Assembly (NCBI GenBank): GCA_031274335.1
Contig: JAISQG010000223.1
Coordinates: 1 to 11,244 of the forward strand
Origin: Gracilibacteraceae bacterium
Lineage (GTDB): Bacteria > Bacillota > Desulfitobacteriia > Desulfitobacteriales > Syntrophobotulaceae
Reading direction: 5' to 3'
DNA: 11,244 nt
Shown here: one piece after another, positions 1 to 6,995 of the stretch
How the letters are laid out: each line of letters begins with the position of its first letter
Position numbering within the stretch: position 1 is the stretch's first letter
Notes under the pieces: generated by a model
What the model was told of the DNA's origin: nothing
The model's input: the letters and a program-made list of their open reading frames with translations, nothing else
The model's database searches: none
Program-made: the position numbers and the translations under genes

Positions 1-1607
1 TCAATGAGCATGAGCCGGGCCTCGTCCGGCGTGGCGCTGAACAGGATGGAATTGATCAGGCAATTGATAAAAATGCTTTTGCCGGAACCGGTCGCTCCCG
101 CCACCAGCAGATGCGGCATGCGGTTCAGTTCCTCCACGATGGGCTTATCGGCGATGCCTTTGCCCAGGGCGACGCGGAGAAGCGATTTTTTTTCCGTAAA
201 AATAGGTGATTGCACAATCTGGTGAAAATAGACGGTATCGGCGATGGGGTTGGGGACCTCCACGCCCAGAGCGCCCCGGCCCGGTATCATTTCAATGCGC
301 ACGCCGCCGGAGGAAGCGAGCGCCAAAGCGACGTCATCCGCCAGGCTTTCTATTTTGCGTATTTTTGTACCGGATTGCGGCACCACCTCATAGCGCGTGA
401 CAACCGGCCCCACCGTCACATGGTTTACAATGACGCTCACGCCGTATTCGGCAAAAATTTCTTCGAGCCGTTCCGGTTCCACTATATCAGGACGCGCCCT
501 TTCTGCCACCGGTTTGTCCAAAAGCGCCGCGCTCGGTAATGTCCAGTTCTGCCGCGTGACTTCCCGCGGAGCACCGGAATATTGCTCAGGCACATAGGAA
601 GCCGCGAAGGGCGGTCTGGCCGGCAGCGCCGCATCTCTTTCGGCGCCGTCCTCATCCCGTGCGGTGCCGTCCGGTTTGTCCCAGCTGCCGTCGGTTCCGT
701 CCTCCCAAGCGGCGGCGCCTATGCCGTCCCATGCGCCGTTATCCCACTCGGTGTCATTCGGGTTTTCAGTCCGGCGGGCCGGCATTTCACCCACCTCCGT
801 GTTTCCGGCTTCCACGGGCGGGGAGACGAATCCGGCTTCTGCGGGCGGGGAGATGACTCCGGCTGCCGGCACGGCGGCGTGTTCGCCCGGCGGGGGAGAG
901 ACATATCCGTTTGTCGGGGGAGAGGCGCTTCTCCGTGGCGCAGACGGCGCTGATTTTTGAGCTTGCTCCACGCGGGAAAGGATTTCGCCGCGCCGGCGAA
1001 GCTCATCCTCATGCCGCTGGTAAGTGCTCATCATATCGCCCCAGGCATTGGTCCGCTTTTTTGCTTCCGCGCGCTTTTTGCGCTTGGAGATCAGATATTC
1101 CGTGTCGTTGAAATAGCGGTGAAATCCGTGTACGCGCACGGTGCGTGTCACCGGCCCCAGGCTGGGGCGGCCTTCGCCGAAATATGTGCTGAAATTTTCG
1201 CCGAGGCGGGCGTAAACCCTTTTCTTCTTTTTTTCCGCCGCCGTATCCGGCCCCGCCATCAATTCCTCAGAAAAGTAGCGACCGAAATGATCATCGGCAT
1301 CTGTCACAGGCTGATAGAGCCAATCATCCGCCGGCTGGCTCTCCGGCAACGGAACGTCTGTATCCGGTGTTTCCTGCTCCGGCCAGACAAAGGCCCGCGC
1401 GCCGTCCGCGCGCCAGCCGAGCACGAGGGCTGCGACGGCCAGCACCCCGCAGAGGACGGGCAGTAAAACAGCGAAATCGCCCAAGGTGGCGTGCAGCATG
1501 ACGTATATATCAATAAAAACATCGTCCGCGTTCGCAAAGCCCAATGCATATACGGCTGGCACCGACGCCAGCAGGGCGGCGATCAATACTGCCAAAAATT
1601 TTTTCAT
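1..1607 (-). CDS. ftsK: FtsK/SpoIIIE-type DNA translocase, partial (N-terminal 535 codons)
   Basis: This is a membrane-anchored DNA-pumping ATPase of the FtsK/SpoIIIE family, which moves double-stranded DNA during chromosome segregation. The gene runs off the left edge, so Walker B, the rest of the motor and any gamma domain are not visible. Residues about 3-22 and 45-64 are hydrophobic. A long charged and Pro/Ser-rich linker (about 80-365) contains SPP repeats. The alpha-domain follows (about 372-455, with VTRYEVVP and LADDVALALA), then Walker A GATGSGKS at residues 504-511 (positions 75-98). The ATG at 1607 follows a GGAGG with 11 nt spacing, placed inside the 3' end of the PHP gene, whose stop is only 3 nt upstream. 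Canonical FtsK/SpoIIIE proteins have about four N-terminal membrane helices, and only two are evident here. The family assignment is firm. Whether it is the main cell-division FtsK or a paralogue is not settled. Confidence 0.93.
   Translation of the reverse strand, partial: MKKFLAVLIAALLASVPAVYALGFANADDVFIDIYVMLHATLGDFAVLLPVLCGVLAVAALVLGWRADGARAFVWPEQETPDTDVPLPESQPADDWLYQPVTDADDHFGRYFSEELMAGPDTAAEKKKKRVYARLGENFSTYFGEGRPSLGPVTRTVRVHGFHRYFNDTEYLISKRKKRAEAKKRTNAWGDMMSTYQRHEDELRRRGEILSRVEQAQKSAPSAPRRSASPPTNGYVSPPPGEHAAVPAAGVISPPAEAGFVSPPVEAGNTEVGEMPARRTENPNDTEWDNGAWDGIGAAAWEDGTDGSWDKPDGTARDEDGAERDAALPARPPFAASYVPEQYSGAPREVTRQNWTLPSAALLDKPVAERARPDIVEPERLEEIFAEYGVSVIVNHVTVGPVVTRYEVVPQSGTKIRKIESLADDVALALASSGGVRIEMIPGRGALGVEVPNPIADTVYFHQIVQSPIFTEKKSLLRVALGKGIADKPIVEELNRMPHLLVAGATGSGKSIFINCLINSILFSATPDEARLMLI
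814..867 (-). repeat. Two tandem 27-bp imperfect repeats in the ftsK linker
   Basis: Positions 814-840 and 841-867 match at about 22 of 27 bases and stay in frame. On the minus strand they encode AGVISPPAE followed by AGFVSPPVE. A more diverged YVSPPP unit lies just upstream in the protein (residues about 235-240). The repeat sits in the low-complexity linker between the membrane anchor and the motor, where length changes are usually tolerated. Confidence 0.7.
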
Positions 1608-1610
1608 GCC

Positions 1611-2441
1611 TTATAAATCCTCCAATGCCGCGAGCAGTTTGCTCACAGCCTCGCCCGGCACCGGCACTTCCCCGATGGCAAAATGGCTGAACAGGCTGTG
1701 ATAATCGCTCCCGCCGGTGCAAAGCAGCGACAGATCCTCGCCCATACGCGCGAAAAAACGCACGAGGGTCGCGCTGTCGTGCCAGTAGCCATAATACGCC
1801 TCAATTCCGCCGATCGAGTGCCGCAGCAGTTCGGGAACCAAAGCCTTGGTGGTGATGAGACCGGGATGCGCCAGCACGGGCAAGCCGCCTGTTTCGCGCA
1901 CCAGATCCACCGCTTCGGCGAAGGCGTATTCCTCATACGGACAGTAGGCGCGGCCGCCTTTGCACATGTCTTTTCCCACCCGCGCCCAGTCATCCTTTGT
2001 CGCCGTCGGCCAATAACGCTGTATCGCGTAATATATATGCGTTTTGCACACGGCTTCTCCGGCGGCGGTTTGTTTCACCGTCGGCCAGTCAAGCGGTATG
2101 CCTCTTAAAGCGAGCTGACCGACCATCCATTTGGTCAAATCCGTTCGCCGGCGGCGGGCGGCCGCCAGGCGGCTCTGCAAATGCGGATGTCCGGCGCCGC
2201 GCGGGTAATAACCCAGCAAGTGAATTTCTTCGCCCTTAAAATGCGTGCTGAGCTCCACTGCAGGAATAACCCGAAGCCCGTAATCTCCGGCCTTGAGGAA
2301 AGCCGACTGAGCGCCGGCCGTCGTTTCATGATCCGTCAAAGCGATGAGATCAAGGCCGCGCGCCCTGCTTTCCGTCAGTATTTGTTCCACAGTCAAGCTG
2401 CCATCCGAAGCATCTGAGTGGATATGCAAATCAGCTTTCAC
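1611..2441 (-). CDS. PHP-domain phosphoesterase (TrpH/YciV-like)
   Basis: This 276-residue protein belongs to the PHP metal-dependent phosphoesterase family. Members related to E. coli YciV/TrpH (RNase AM) remove nucleotides from 5' ends of RNA or hydrolyse 3',5'-nucleoside bisphosphates, so a cytoplasmic role in nucleic acid or nucleotide turnover is likely. The metal-binding set is visible: HIHSDASDG at residues 6-14, TDH at 36-38, E63, H74 (EEIHLLGYY), H135, AHPG at 191-194 and GGSDYH at 243-248. The length fits the TrpH-like group. The start codon is GTG at 2441; the ligand cluster begins only five residues later, and a GAGGG lies about 12 nt upstream, which is rather far. The stop lies 3 nt before the ftsK start, so the two are almost certainly one operon. 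No signal peptide is seen. The exact substrate cannot be told from the sequence. Confidence 0.93.
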   Translation of the reverse strand: MKADLHIHSDASDGSLTVEQILTESRARGLDLIALTDHETTAGAQSAFLKAGDYGLRVIPAVELSTHFKGEEIHLLGYYPRGAGHPHLQSRLAAARRRRTDLTKWMVGQLALRGIPLDWPTVKQTAAGEAVCKTHIYYAIQRYWPTATKDDWARVGKDMCKGGRAYCPYEEYAFAEAVDLVRETGGLPVLAHPGLITTKALVPELLRHSIGGIEAYYGYWHDSATLVRFFARMGEDLSLLCTGGSDYHSLFSHFAIGEVPVPGEAVSKLLAALEDL

Positions 2442-2494
2442 ATTTGCTGCCGACCCTCACCGGAAAAGTCTTGTTCAATATTTGCCGCCGATTC

Positions 2495-2523
2495 ATTATA
2501 TCACACGGCGAGACGGTTGAGAA
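2495..2523 (-). promoter_or_regulatory. Probable sigma70 promoter of the PHP-ftsK operon
   Basis: On the minus strand, TTCTCA (2518-2523) is followed after 17 nt by a perfect TATAAT (2495-2500). Transcription would start near 2488, giving a leader of about 47 nt before the GTG of the PHP gene. The -10 box is strong and the -35 box matches 4 of 6. It is divergent from, and about 30 bp from, the promoter of the lipoprotein gene. Confidence 0.6.
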
Positions 2524-2552
2524 GGCGGAAAATACGGATCTGTCAATTTCCC

Positions 2553-2581
2553 TTGATTCCGTCCCGGCAATCCTGTACAAT
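2553..2581 (+). promoter_or_regulatory. Probable sigma70 promoter of the PLD-like lipoprotein gene
   Basis: TTGATT (2553-2558) and TACAAT (2576-2581) are separated by exactly 17 nt. The predicted start near 2588 gives a leader of about 20 nt, containing GCGAGGA (2594-2600) 8 nt before the ATG at 2609. The promoter overlaps the upstream part of an open frame that begins at 2444, which argues that the real start codon is 2609. Confidence 0.65.
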
Positions 2582-2608
2582 GAAGTAAAAAAGGCGAGGA
2601 ATTTTTCC

Positions 2609-3646
2609 ATGAGCCGAAATATACGGATTATCATGCTTGTTCTTCTAGTCGGGCTACTGGGCGCGGGATGCGGGTTGCTGCCCGTGAAAGAACCCGCCGA
2701 AATACCCGTTTCTGATATGTCGGGCGATCATATCCTGCTGGACGGCGCCGCCATCAAAGAAGCGACTGTTTCCCTCATCAAACAGGCCGGCGACCTGATT
2801 CTGATCGAGCAGTTCATATTCAGCGATCCCGAGTTGCTGACGCTTTTAATAGAAAAGGCTCAGGCCGGCGTCAGAATTCATATTCTTCTGGATAGATGGC
2901 AGAGCGTCAATCAGCCCGCCATCGAGACCTTGAAAAACAACAATATTTCCGTCCAGTATTATCCGGCGGAAAAAGGCCAGTATCAGCGTATCCGCTATAT
3001 GCTGGCGGATAACGCCGCGGCGCTCGTTTACAGTTCGGACTGGGCTGCGGGCGATCCGCCGGCGCGCGGAGCGGCCGTCCGGCTTGAAGGCGCCTCGGTG
3101 GCGGCTCTGGCGCGTGGTTTTGCCGCGGACTGGCAGTATACGACCACCCTTTCCCTGCAATTGCCGGAGAGCGCACCTTTGCCCGACGACCATATCAGTT
3201 TCGTTACCGGGGTCAATTTGCGCCAGACCGTCCTGAGCCAGATCGAAAAAGCTGAACGGGAGATACTCATCGAAAGCATTCAGGTCAGCCAGGATGACGC
3301 TCTTAACGCCCTGGTCGCCGCCCGGCAAAGAGGCTGCGTCGTGCGGGTGCTCTTGAACCCCGATGTCGTGACCACCACACCGAACAGCCTCCGGCTTCTG
3401 CGGGAAGCCGGAGTGGAAGTTAAATTGTACCAGCCGGCGGAAGCGGACGCGGCCGAGGAAAAAATCGACTACACTTTCGCGGTTATCGACGGCCGCACGG
3501 TTATTTTTGCCGCCTCGGCCTGGTCCCACGCCACTTTTGTCATCAATCACGAGGCGGCTCTGATAATTCCATCTCCAGACTGCGCGGAAAAACTTCAGGC
3601 GGTATTTGCCGGCGACTGGCTGGCCGCCGAAAACCCGCCTGAGTGA
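2609..3646 (+). CDS. Phospholipase D-fold lipoprotein with degenerate HKD motifs
   Basis: This 345-residue protein starts with an N-terminal hydrophobic segment (residues 5-20) ending in GAG-C21, a lipobox-like site with Gly rather than Leu at -3, so it is probably a surface-anchored lipoprotein. The rest follows the two-repeat phospholipase D/cardiolipin synthase layout: ILLDRW (92-97), VRLEG (157-161), VLLNPDV (247-253) and EAALII (315-320) with a GDW end. Active PLD enzymes carry HxKxxxxD twice. Here the aligned positions read R127-x-R129-x4-D134 and D287-x-T289-x4-D294, so both catalytic His and both Lys are lost. A catalytic role is therefore unlikely, and phospholipid or nucleic-acid binding or a structural role is inference. 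The ATG at 2609 is chosen over an upstream in-frame ATG at 2444 because the RBS, promoter and signal peptide all point to it. It converges on the permease gene with a 14-nt gap. Confidence 0.85.
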   Translation: MSRNIRIIMLVLLVGLLGAGCGLLPVKEPAEIPVSDMSGDHILLDGAAIKEATVSLIKQAGDLILIEQFIFSDPELLTLLIEKAQAGVRIHILLDRWQSVNQPAIETLKNNNISVQYYPAEKGQYQRIRYMLADNAAALVYSSDWAAGDPPARGAAVRLEGASVAALARGFAADWQYTTTLSLQLPESAPLPDDHISFVTGVNLRQTVLSQIEKAEREILIESIQVSQDDALNALVAARQRGCVVRVLLNPDVVTTTPNSLRLLREAGVEVKLYQPAEADAAEEKIDYTFAVIDGRTVIFAASAWSHATFVINHEAALIIPSPDCAEKLQAVFAGDWLAAENPPE

Positions 3647-3660
3647 AATCTCCCGGCAAT

Positions 3661-5679
3661 TCAGCGCCTTCTGGAATCGTATGCCGTTTTAATCATGTTT
3701 CTGCCGCTCCAATAGGTCGCCAGAAAATACCCGCCGTAAATGAGGATGATAAACAGGGCGGCGAGGATGCTCGTTCCCAGAATATTCATACCGCCTATTC
3801 GCGTCATGATTTTGCCGGCGGCGCTTATGCCTGCTACGGAATGAACGAGAGCCAGTAGGAGCGGCGCGCCGAAGTAAATGAGAATCTGAGTGAAAAGCGC
3901 CCCGTTCAGCATTTTATCATCCGCGCCGAGCTTGTGGAGCAGGCTGTAGCGATGGCAATTGTCGCTTGCTTCTGACAATTGCCCTATGGCCAGCACTGTA
4001 GCCGAGGCGACCAGAAACACCACGCCCATGTAAATGGCTAGATAAGCTATGGTCGCCGTGCTGTTGGCCGCGTAGTCGTTCACTTGGATTCTGGTTTCCA
4101 CGCTGCCCGAAAGCTCCGCCCCGTCTGCGGTTGTCACGGTAAAACCGCTCAGGGCGCCCAGACAGAGCTGTTCGTATTCCAAACCGCTTTGCGGGTAATT
4201 GATAAAAAGAACTTCTTTTTTAGCTTGCCGGCCGCTGACCGTATCATCCGGCACGACAAGAATCATGTCCAGATTGAGGTGTGTGCGCACTTCCAGCACG
4301 TGATGGCGGAGCAAGGCGGCGTTTGTGCGCAATTCGCGCCCGCCGAGCGTCAGCGAGCCGCCCGTATCGGCGTATTGCGTGAGAATTTTTGACCAGTCAG
4401 CGTTCGTCGCCCCAAAATTAACGGCGTATTCATTCGCGCCGAGGGACAGAAGCGGCAGTCCCTGCATGGCCAGCGCGGCGTTGTAATCGGAGAGACTGAG
4501 CAAATACAGCAGGGTTTTTTCGCCGTTCCTGCCCGTGAAAGGCGGGACAAGGCCCTCCGCGTCATAAAACACAGCCGCTTTGCTGACGCCGGCAAACGAG
4601 GAGACATCGACGCCTTTGTCCCGCGCCGCGGCTAAGATGTCCACGGGAGCGTGATTCACGTAGTCCTCTCCGCTTTCTCCGGTGGCGCTCATGACCAGTG
4701 TCGCGTCATAGGGGGCGCTGAAGCGCAATTCAGCGGCGACGGCCCTGGCGATGCCCAGACCGGAGGAGAGTGTACAAATCGATATGAAGAGCATCAGGCA
4801 GACAATGGTCATTGATACATAGGCAGTGTTGATTTTGCTGCTTAACTGTCGCAGGACGAACATATTCAGGTTTTTCAGGTACAGGCTTTTTCGTCGCGCT
4901 GCCTGCATGAGAAAACCGGAGAGCGCGAAAAAGAACAAGAAAGTGCCTGCGGCGCCGAGTGCTATGATGATGTTGAGCGACGCGCCCCCCAGCAAATCGC
5001 CGAGCAGCATAAAATAGGAGGCGGCCAGGCAGAAAACGGCCAGCGTGAAAATCAGAGCCGCCAGAAACGGACGTGGCGCACGGTTTGTCTCATTGCGCCG
5101 TCCGGCGTAAATCAAGTCGATCAGTTGCTGGCGGCCCACTTTCAGCACATTGAAAAACAGGGTCAGCGCAAAAGCCGCGCTGAAATATACAATGGTTTTG
5201 GCCACCGTGCCAAAAGCGAACACAAAGCGGAAAGCGTCGATTTTCACGCCCAGAAGAGCCGCAGTTACCAGGGACATACCCTGCGACAGGGCGATGCCGA
5301 GCAGAAGGCCCGCCGCCAGGGAAATCAGGCCCATAAAGACGGTTTCCAGGACGAGGATGCGGGAAACCTGCCTCCGCTCCATCCCCAGAGTCAGGTACAG
5401 GCCGAACTCTTTTTTGCGTCGTTTGACGAGAAAGCCGTTGGCGTAAATGATGAGAAAGCAGAGGATGACTGAGATAAAAAGGGAAAAATCTCCGATTAAC
5501 CGGTCGAGCATCTTCATGGTTGAGGCCTGCGAGCTGCTCAAATCCATGACTGCCTGCTGGCTGCCGATGGAATTGAAAACGTAGAAAATGCAAATGCCAA
5601 AAGTCAGCGTCATAAAGTAAACGGCGTAATCACGGAAACTTTTGCGCACGTTGCGCAAAGCCAATTCAGCGGAGGTCAT
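3661..5679 (-). CDS. BceB-type ABC transporter permease (FtsX-like)
   Basis: This 672-residue membrane protein is the permease of a bacitracin/antimicrobial-peptide resistance transporter of the BceAB type. It shows the family's ten-helix pattern: helices near 19-37, 64-84, 108-132, 155-178, 204-225, 235-258 and 286-308, a large extracytoplasmic domain of about 230 residues (310-538), and helices near 543-566, 594-616 and 634-656. In the family, the extracytoplasmic domain is the peptide-sensing part that signals to a partner histidine kinase. The cytoplasmic loop EFGLYLTLGMERRQ (91-104) is typical of FtsX-like permeases. The start is the ATG at 5679, 8 nt after GGGAGG. A GTG nine bases upstream overlaps that RBS and is less likely. 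The gene overlaps the end of the ATPase gene by 14 nt, so translation is probably coupled. The transported peptide is unknown. Confidence 0.92.
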   Translation of the reverse strand: MTSAELALRNVRKSFRDYAVYFMTLTFGICIFYVFNSIGSQQAVMDLSSSQASTMKMLDRLIGDFSLFISVILCFLIIYANGFLVKRRKKEFGLYLTLGMERRQVSRILVLETVFMGLISLAAGLLLGIALSQGMSLVTAALLGVKIDAFRFVFAFGTVAKTIVYFSAAFALTLFFNVLKVGRQQLIDLIYAGRRNETNRAPRPFLAALIFTLAVFCLAASYFMLLGDLLGGASLNIIIALGAAGTFLFFFALSGFLMQAARRKSLYLKNLNMFVLRQLSSKINTAYVSMTIVCLMLFISICTLSSGLGIARAVAAELRFSAPYDATLVMSATGESGEDYVNHAPVDILAAARDKGVDVSSFAGVSKAAVFYDAEGLVPPFTGRNGEKTLLYLLSLSDYNAALAMQGLPLLSLGANEYAVNFGATNADWSKILTQYADTGGSLTLGGRELRTNAALLRHHVLEVRTHLNLDMILVVPDDTVSGRQAKKEVLFINYPQSGLEYEQLCLGALSGFTVTTADGAELSGSVETRIQVNDYAANSTATIAYLAIYMGVVFLVASATVLAIGQLSEASDNCHRYSLLHKLGADDKMLNGALFTQILIYFGAPLLLALVHSVAGISAAGKIMTRIGGMNILGTSILAALFIILIYGGYFLATYWSGRNMIKTAYDSRRR

Positions 5680-6433
5680 TGCCGTCACCTCCCAAAAGGC
5701 TTACAACTTCGATGATTTTGTCAAAAAATTCCCTCCGGCTCTCGCTGCCGCGCACCAGTTCCTGGAACAGGCGCCCGTCCCGGATAAAGATGATGCGATG
5801 GCAATAGCTGGCGGAAAAAGCGTCATGCGTCACCATGAGGATGGTGGCTCCGCGCGTCCGCACAAGATTTTGAAAGCTCTCCAGCAGCGCCCGCGCAGAT
5901 TTGGAGTCCAGAGCCCCCGTCGGTTCATCGGCCAGGATGAGCGCCGGCTGGGTTACAATCGCCCTGGCGCTGGCCACTCGCTGTCGCTGACCGCCGGACA
6001 TCTGGTAGGGATATTTATCCAGCACATCCGTAATGCCTAAAACGGCGGCGACCTCGCTCACACGGCTCTCAATCGTTTTAGTCGGCTTTTTCAGAATAGT
6101 CAGAGCCAGAGCAATGTTTTCAAAAGCAGTGAGCGTATCCAGGAGGTTAAAATCCTGGAAAATAAAGCCCAGCTTTTCGCGTCGGAAGCGCGCCAGCATC
6201 TTTTGATTCATGGTCGTGATATCCCGGTCATCGATCAGGATTTGCCCCGCCGTAAGAGAGTCAATCGTGGACACACAATTGAGCAGCGTTGTTTTGCCGC
6301 TGCCGGAGGCGCCCATCACTCCAAGAAATTCACCGGCTTCCACACTGAAGCTGATACCGTCGAGGGCTTTGGTCAGGTTGTTTTTGTTGCCGTAATATTT
6401 TTCCATATTTTTGGCCTGCAAAATAGTTGCCAT
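5666..6433 (-). CDS. BceA-type ABC transporter ATP-binding protein
   Basis: This 255-residue ATPase pairs with the overlapping BceB-type permease to form an antimicrobial-peptide resistance and sensing complex at the inner face of the membrane. All nucleotide-binding motifs are intact: Walker A GASGSGKT (41-48), Q-loop Q93, signature MSGGQ (145-149), Walker B ILADE (166-170), D-loop (GALD, 173-176) and H-loop H203. The length is normal for the MacB/LolD/BceA class. The ATG at 6433 sits 7 nt after AAGGAGG (6441-6447). A TTG two codons upstream would be only 1 nt from that RBS and is rejected. The upstream region carries a BceR-like operator and a weak TATTAT -10 box. No bceRS-like two-component pair is adjacent, so the regulator must lie elsewhere if it exists. 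Confidence 0.95.
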   Translation of the reverse strand: MATILQAKNMEKYYGNKNNLTKALDGISFSVEAGEFLGVMGASGSGKTTLLNCVSTIDSLTAGQILIDDRDITTMNQKMLARFRREKLGFIFQDFNLLDTLTAFENIALALTILKKPTKTIESRVSEVAAVLGITDVLDKYPYQMSGGQRQRVASARAIVTQPALILADEPTGALDSKSARALLESFQNLVRTRGATILMVTHDAFSASYCHRIIFIRDGRLFQELVRGSESRREFFDKIIEVVSLLGGDGNDLR

Positions 6434-6456
6434 GCTCAATCCTCCTTGTTTTTGCC

Positions 6457-6462
6457 ATAATA
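6457..6462 (-). promoter_or_regulatory. Candidate -10 box of the Bce-like operon
   Basis: TATTAT on the minus strand matches TATAAT at 5 of 6 positions. It would place transcription start near 6450, about 17 nt before the ATG at 6433. No good -35 hexamer is found at the right distance, which would fit an activator-dependent promoter. The TTGCCATA octamer that overlaps this box recurs at 6483-6490, about three helical turns upstream. Confidence 0.35.
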
Positions 6463-6509
6463 TTAACCGAGGCGGCAGGAAATTGCCATAGCAAAACCTT
6501 ACGGCAGCC

Positions 6510-6532
6510 TTACATTATTGTCATAATTGTCA
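6510..6532. promoter_or_regulatory. BceR-like operator, three half-sites
   Basis: Read on the minus strand, this site is TGACA-N4-TGACA-N4-TGTAA. The last two half-sites (6510-6523) match the published BceR-like pattern TNACA-N4-TGTAA exactly. The extra TGACA (6528-6532) adds a third half-site on the same 9-nt spacing. The site lies about 60-80 bp upstream of the inferred start of the Bce-like ATPase-permease operon, where an activating response regulator would be expected to bind. The match is seen directly; the regulator and its activity are inferred. Confidence 0.6.
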
Positions 6533-6572
6533 GGCGCTGCCGGACGGGGGAATGAAACCTGATTCGAGCAAC

Positions 6573-6598
6573 AAAAAAACCGGCGCTGTGCGCCGGTT
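6573..6598 (-). terminator. Intrinsic terminator after the RRM gene
   Basis: On the minus strand, a 9-bp stem, AACCGGCGC with GCGCCGGTT and an ACA loop (6578-6598), is followed by a run of T residues (6573-6579). It lies about 65 nt after the stop of the RNA-binding protein gene and ends its transcript before the Bce-like operon. This also makes read-through into the operator region unlikely. Confidence 0.9.
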
Positions 6599-6663
6599 AC
6601 AGGGGGCTGAGACAAGATAACACCAATATCATCAAACCCCGCGATAATGAGTGGCAATGCGGC

Positions 6664-6915
6664 TTACATCTGGCGCGGCCTCGCCTCATTCACAGTCAGA
6701 GCCCGGCCGTTGTAATCTTTGCCGTTCAGTTCTCCGGCCAGGCGTTCCGCCTCGTCATCCTCCACCTCGACGAAACCGAAACCCCTAGAACGGCCGGTTT
6801 CTCTGTCTGTGATGATTCTGCTGCTCACCACGCTGCCATACTGACCGAAAAAGTCGGTCAGATCCTCGGAGGTTGTACTCCAAGGAAGGTTCCCCACGTA
6901 CAGGGTTTTTGCCAT
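6664..6915 (-). CDS. Single-RRM RNA-binding protein
   Basis: This 83-residue protein is little more than one RNA recognition motif. RNP2 is LYVGNL (residues 5-10) and RNP1 is RGFGFVEV (44-51), each carrying the aromatic residues that stack on RNA bases (Y6, F46, F48). It resembles the small bacterial and cyanobacterial Rbp proteins, which bind single-stranded RNA in the cytoplasm and are often cold- or stress-responsive. Which RNAs it binds here is unknown. The ATG at 6915 (MAKTLYVGN) is preferred because a GAGG lies about 10 nt upstream; an in-frame ATG two codons earlier is too close to that RBS. The gene stands alone, with its own promoter (6962-6990) and terminator (6573-6598). The acidic linker EVEDDEAERL and a short basic tail (RPRQM) are normal for the group. 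Confidence 0.95.
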   Translation of the reverse strand: MAKTLYVGNLPWSTTSEDLTDFFGQYGSVVSSRIITDRETGRSRGFGFVEVEDDEAERLAGELNGKDYNGRALTVNEARPRQM

Positions 6916-6961
6916 CAACATTTCACCTCGACTAAAAATAGTATGTCTGGAGTCACCCTAT

Positions 6962-6990
6962 ACTATATAATATATTGAATCGCAAGTCAA
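6962..6990 (-). promoter_or_regulatory. Sigma70 promoter of the RRM gene
   Basis: On the minus strand, TTGACT (6985-6990) and TATAGT (6962-6967) are separated by exactly 17 nt, and each box matches the consensus at 5 of 6. The start would fall near 6955, giving a leader of about 40 nt. The leader includes a small ACTA-TTTT-TAGT inverted repeat just before the GAGG. A-tracts upstream (6996-7035) could act as an UP element. Confidence 0.75.
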
Positions 6991-6995
6991 ATCAA

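Noticed and set aside
2444..2608. 55-residue N-terminal extension of the PLD-like protein
   Set aside because: It would bury the lipoprotein signal and would be translated through the promoter region. The ATG at 2609 has a good RBS.
2846..3550. 234-codon minus-strand open frame inside the PLD-like gene
   Set aside because: It is antisense to the PLD scaffold, which is well supported by promoter, RBS and signal peptide, and shows no domain of its own.
6600..6660. CTGAGA element resembling a thiamine pyrophosphate riboswitch fragment
   Set aside because: The remaining conserved parts of the thi-box are absent, and no thiamine gene follows. It lies in the 3' trailer of the RRM gene.
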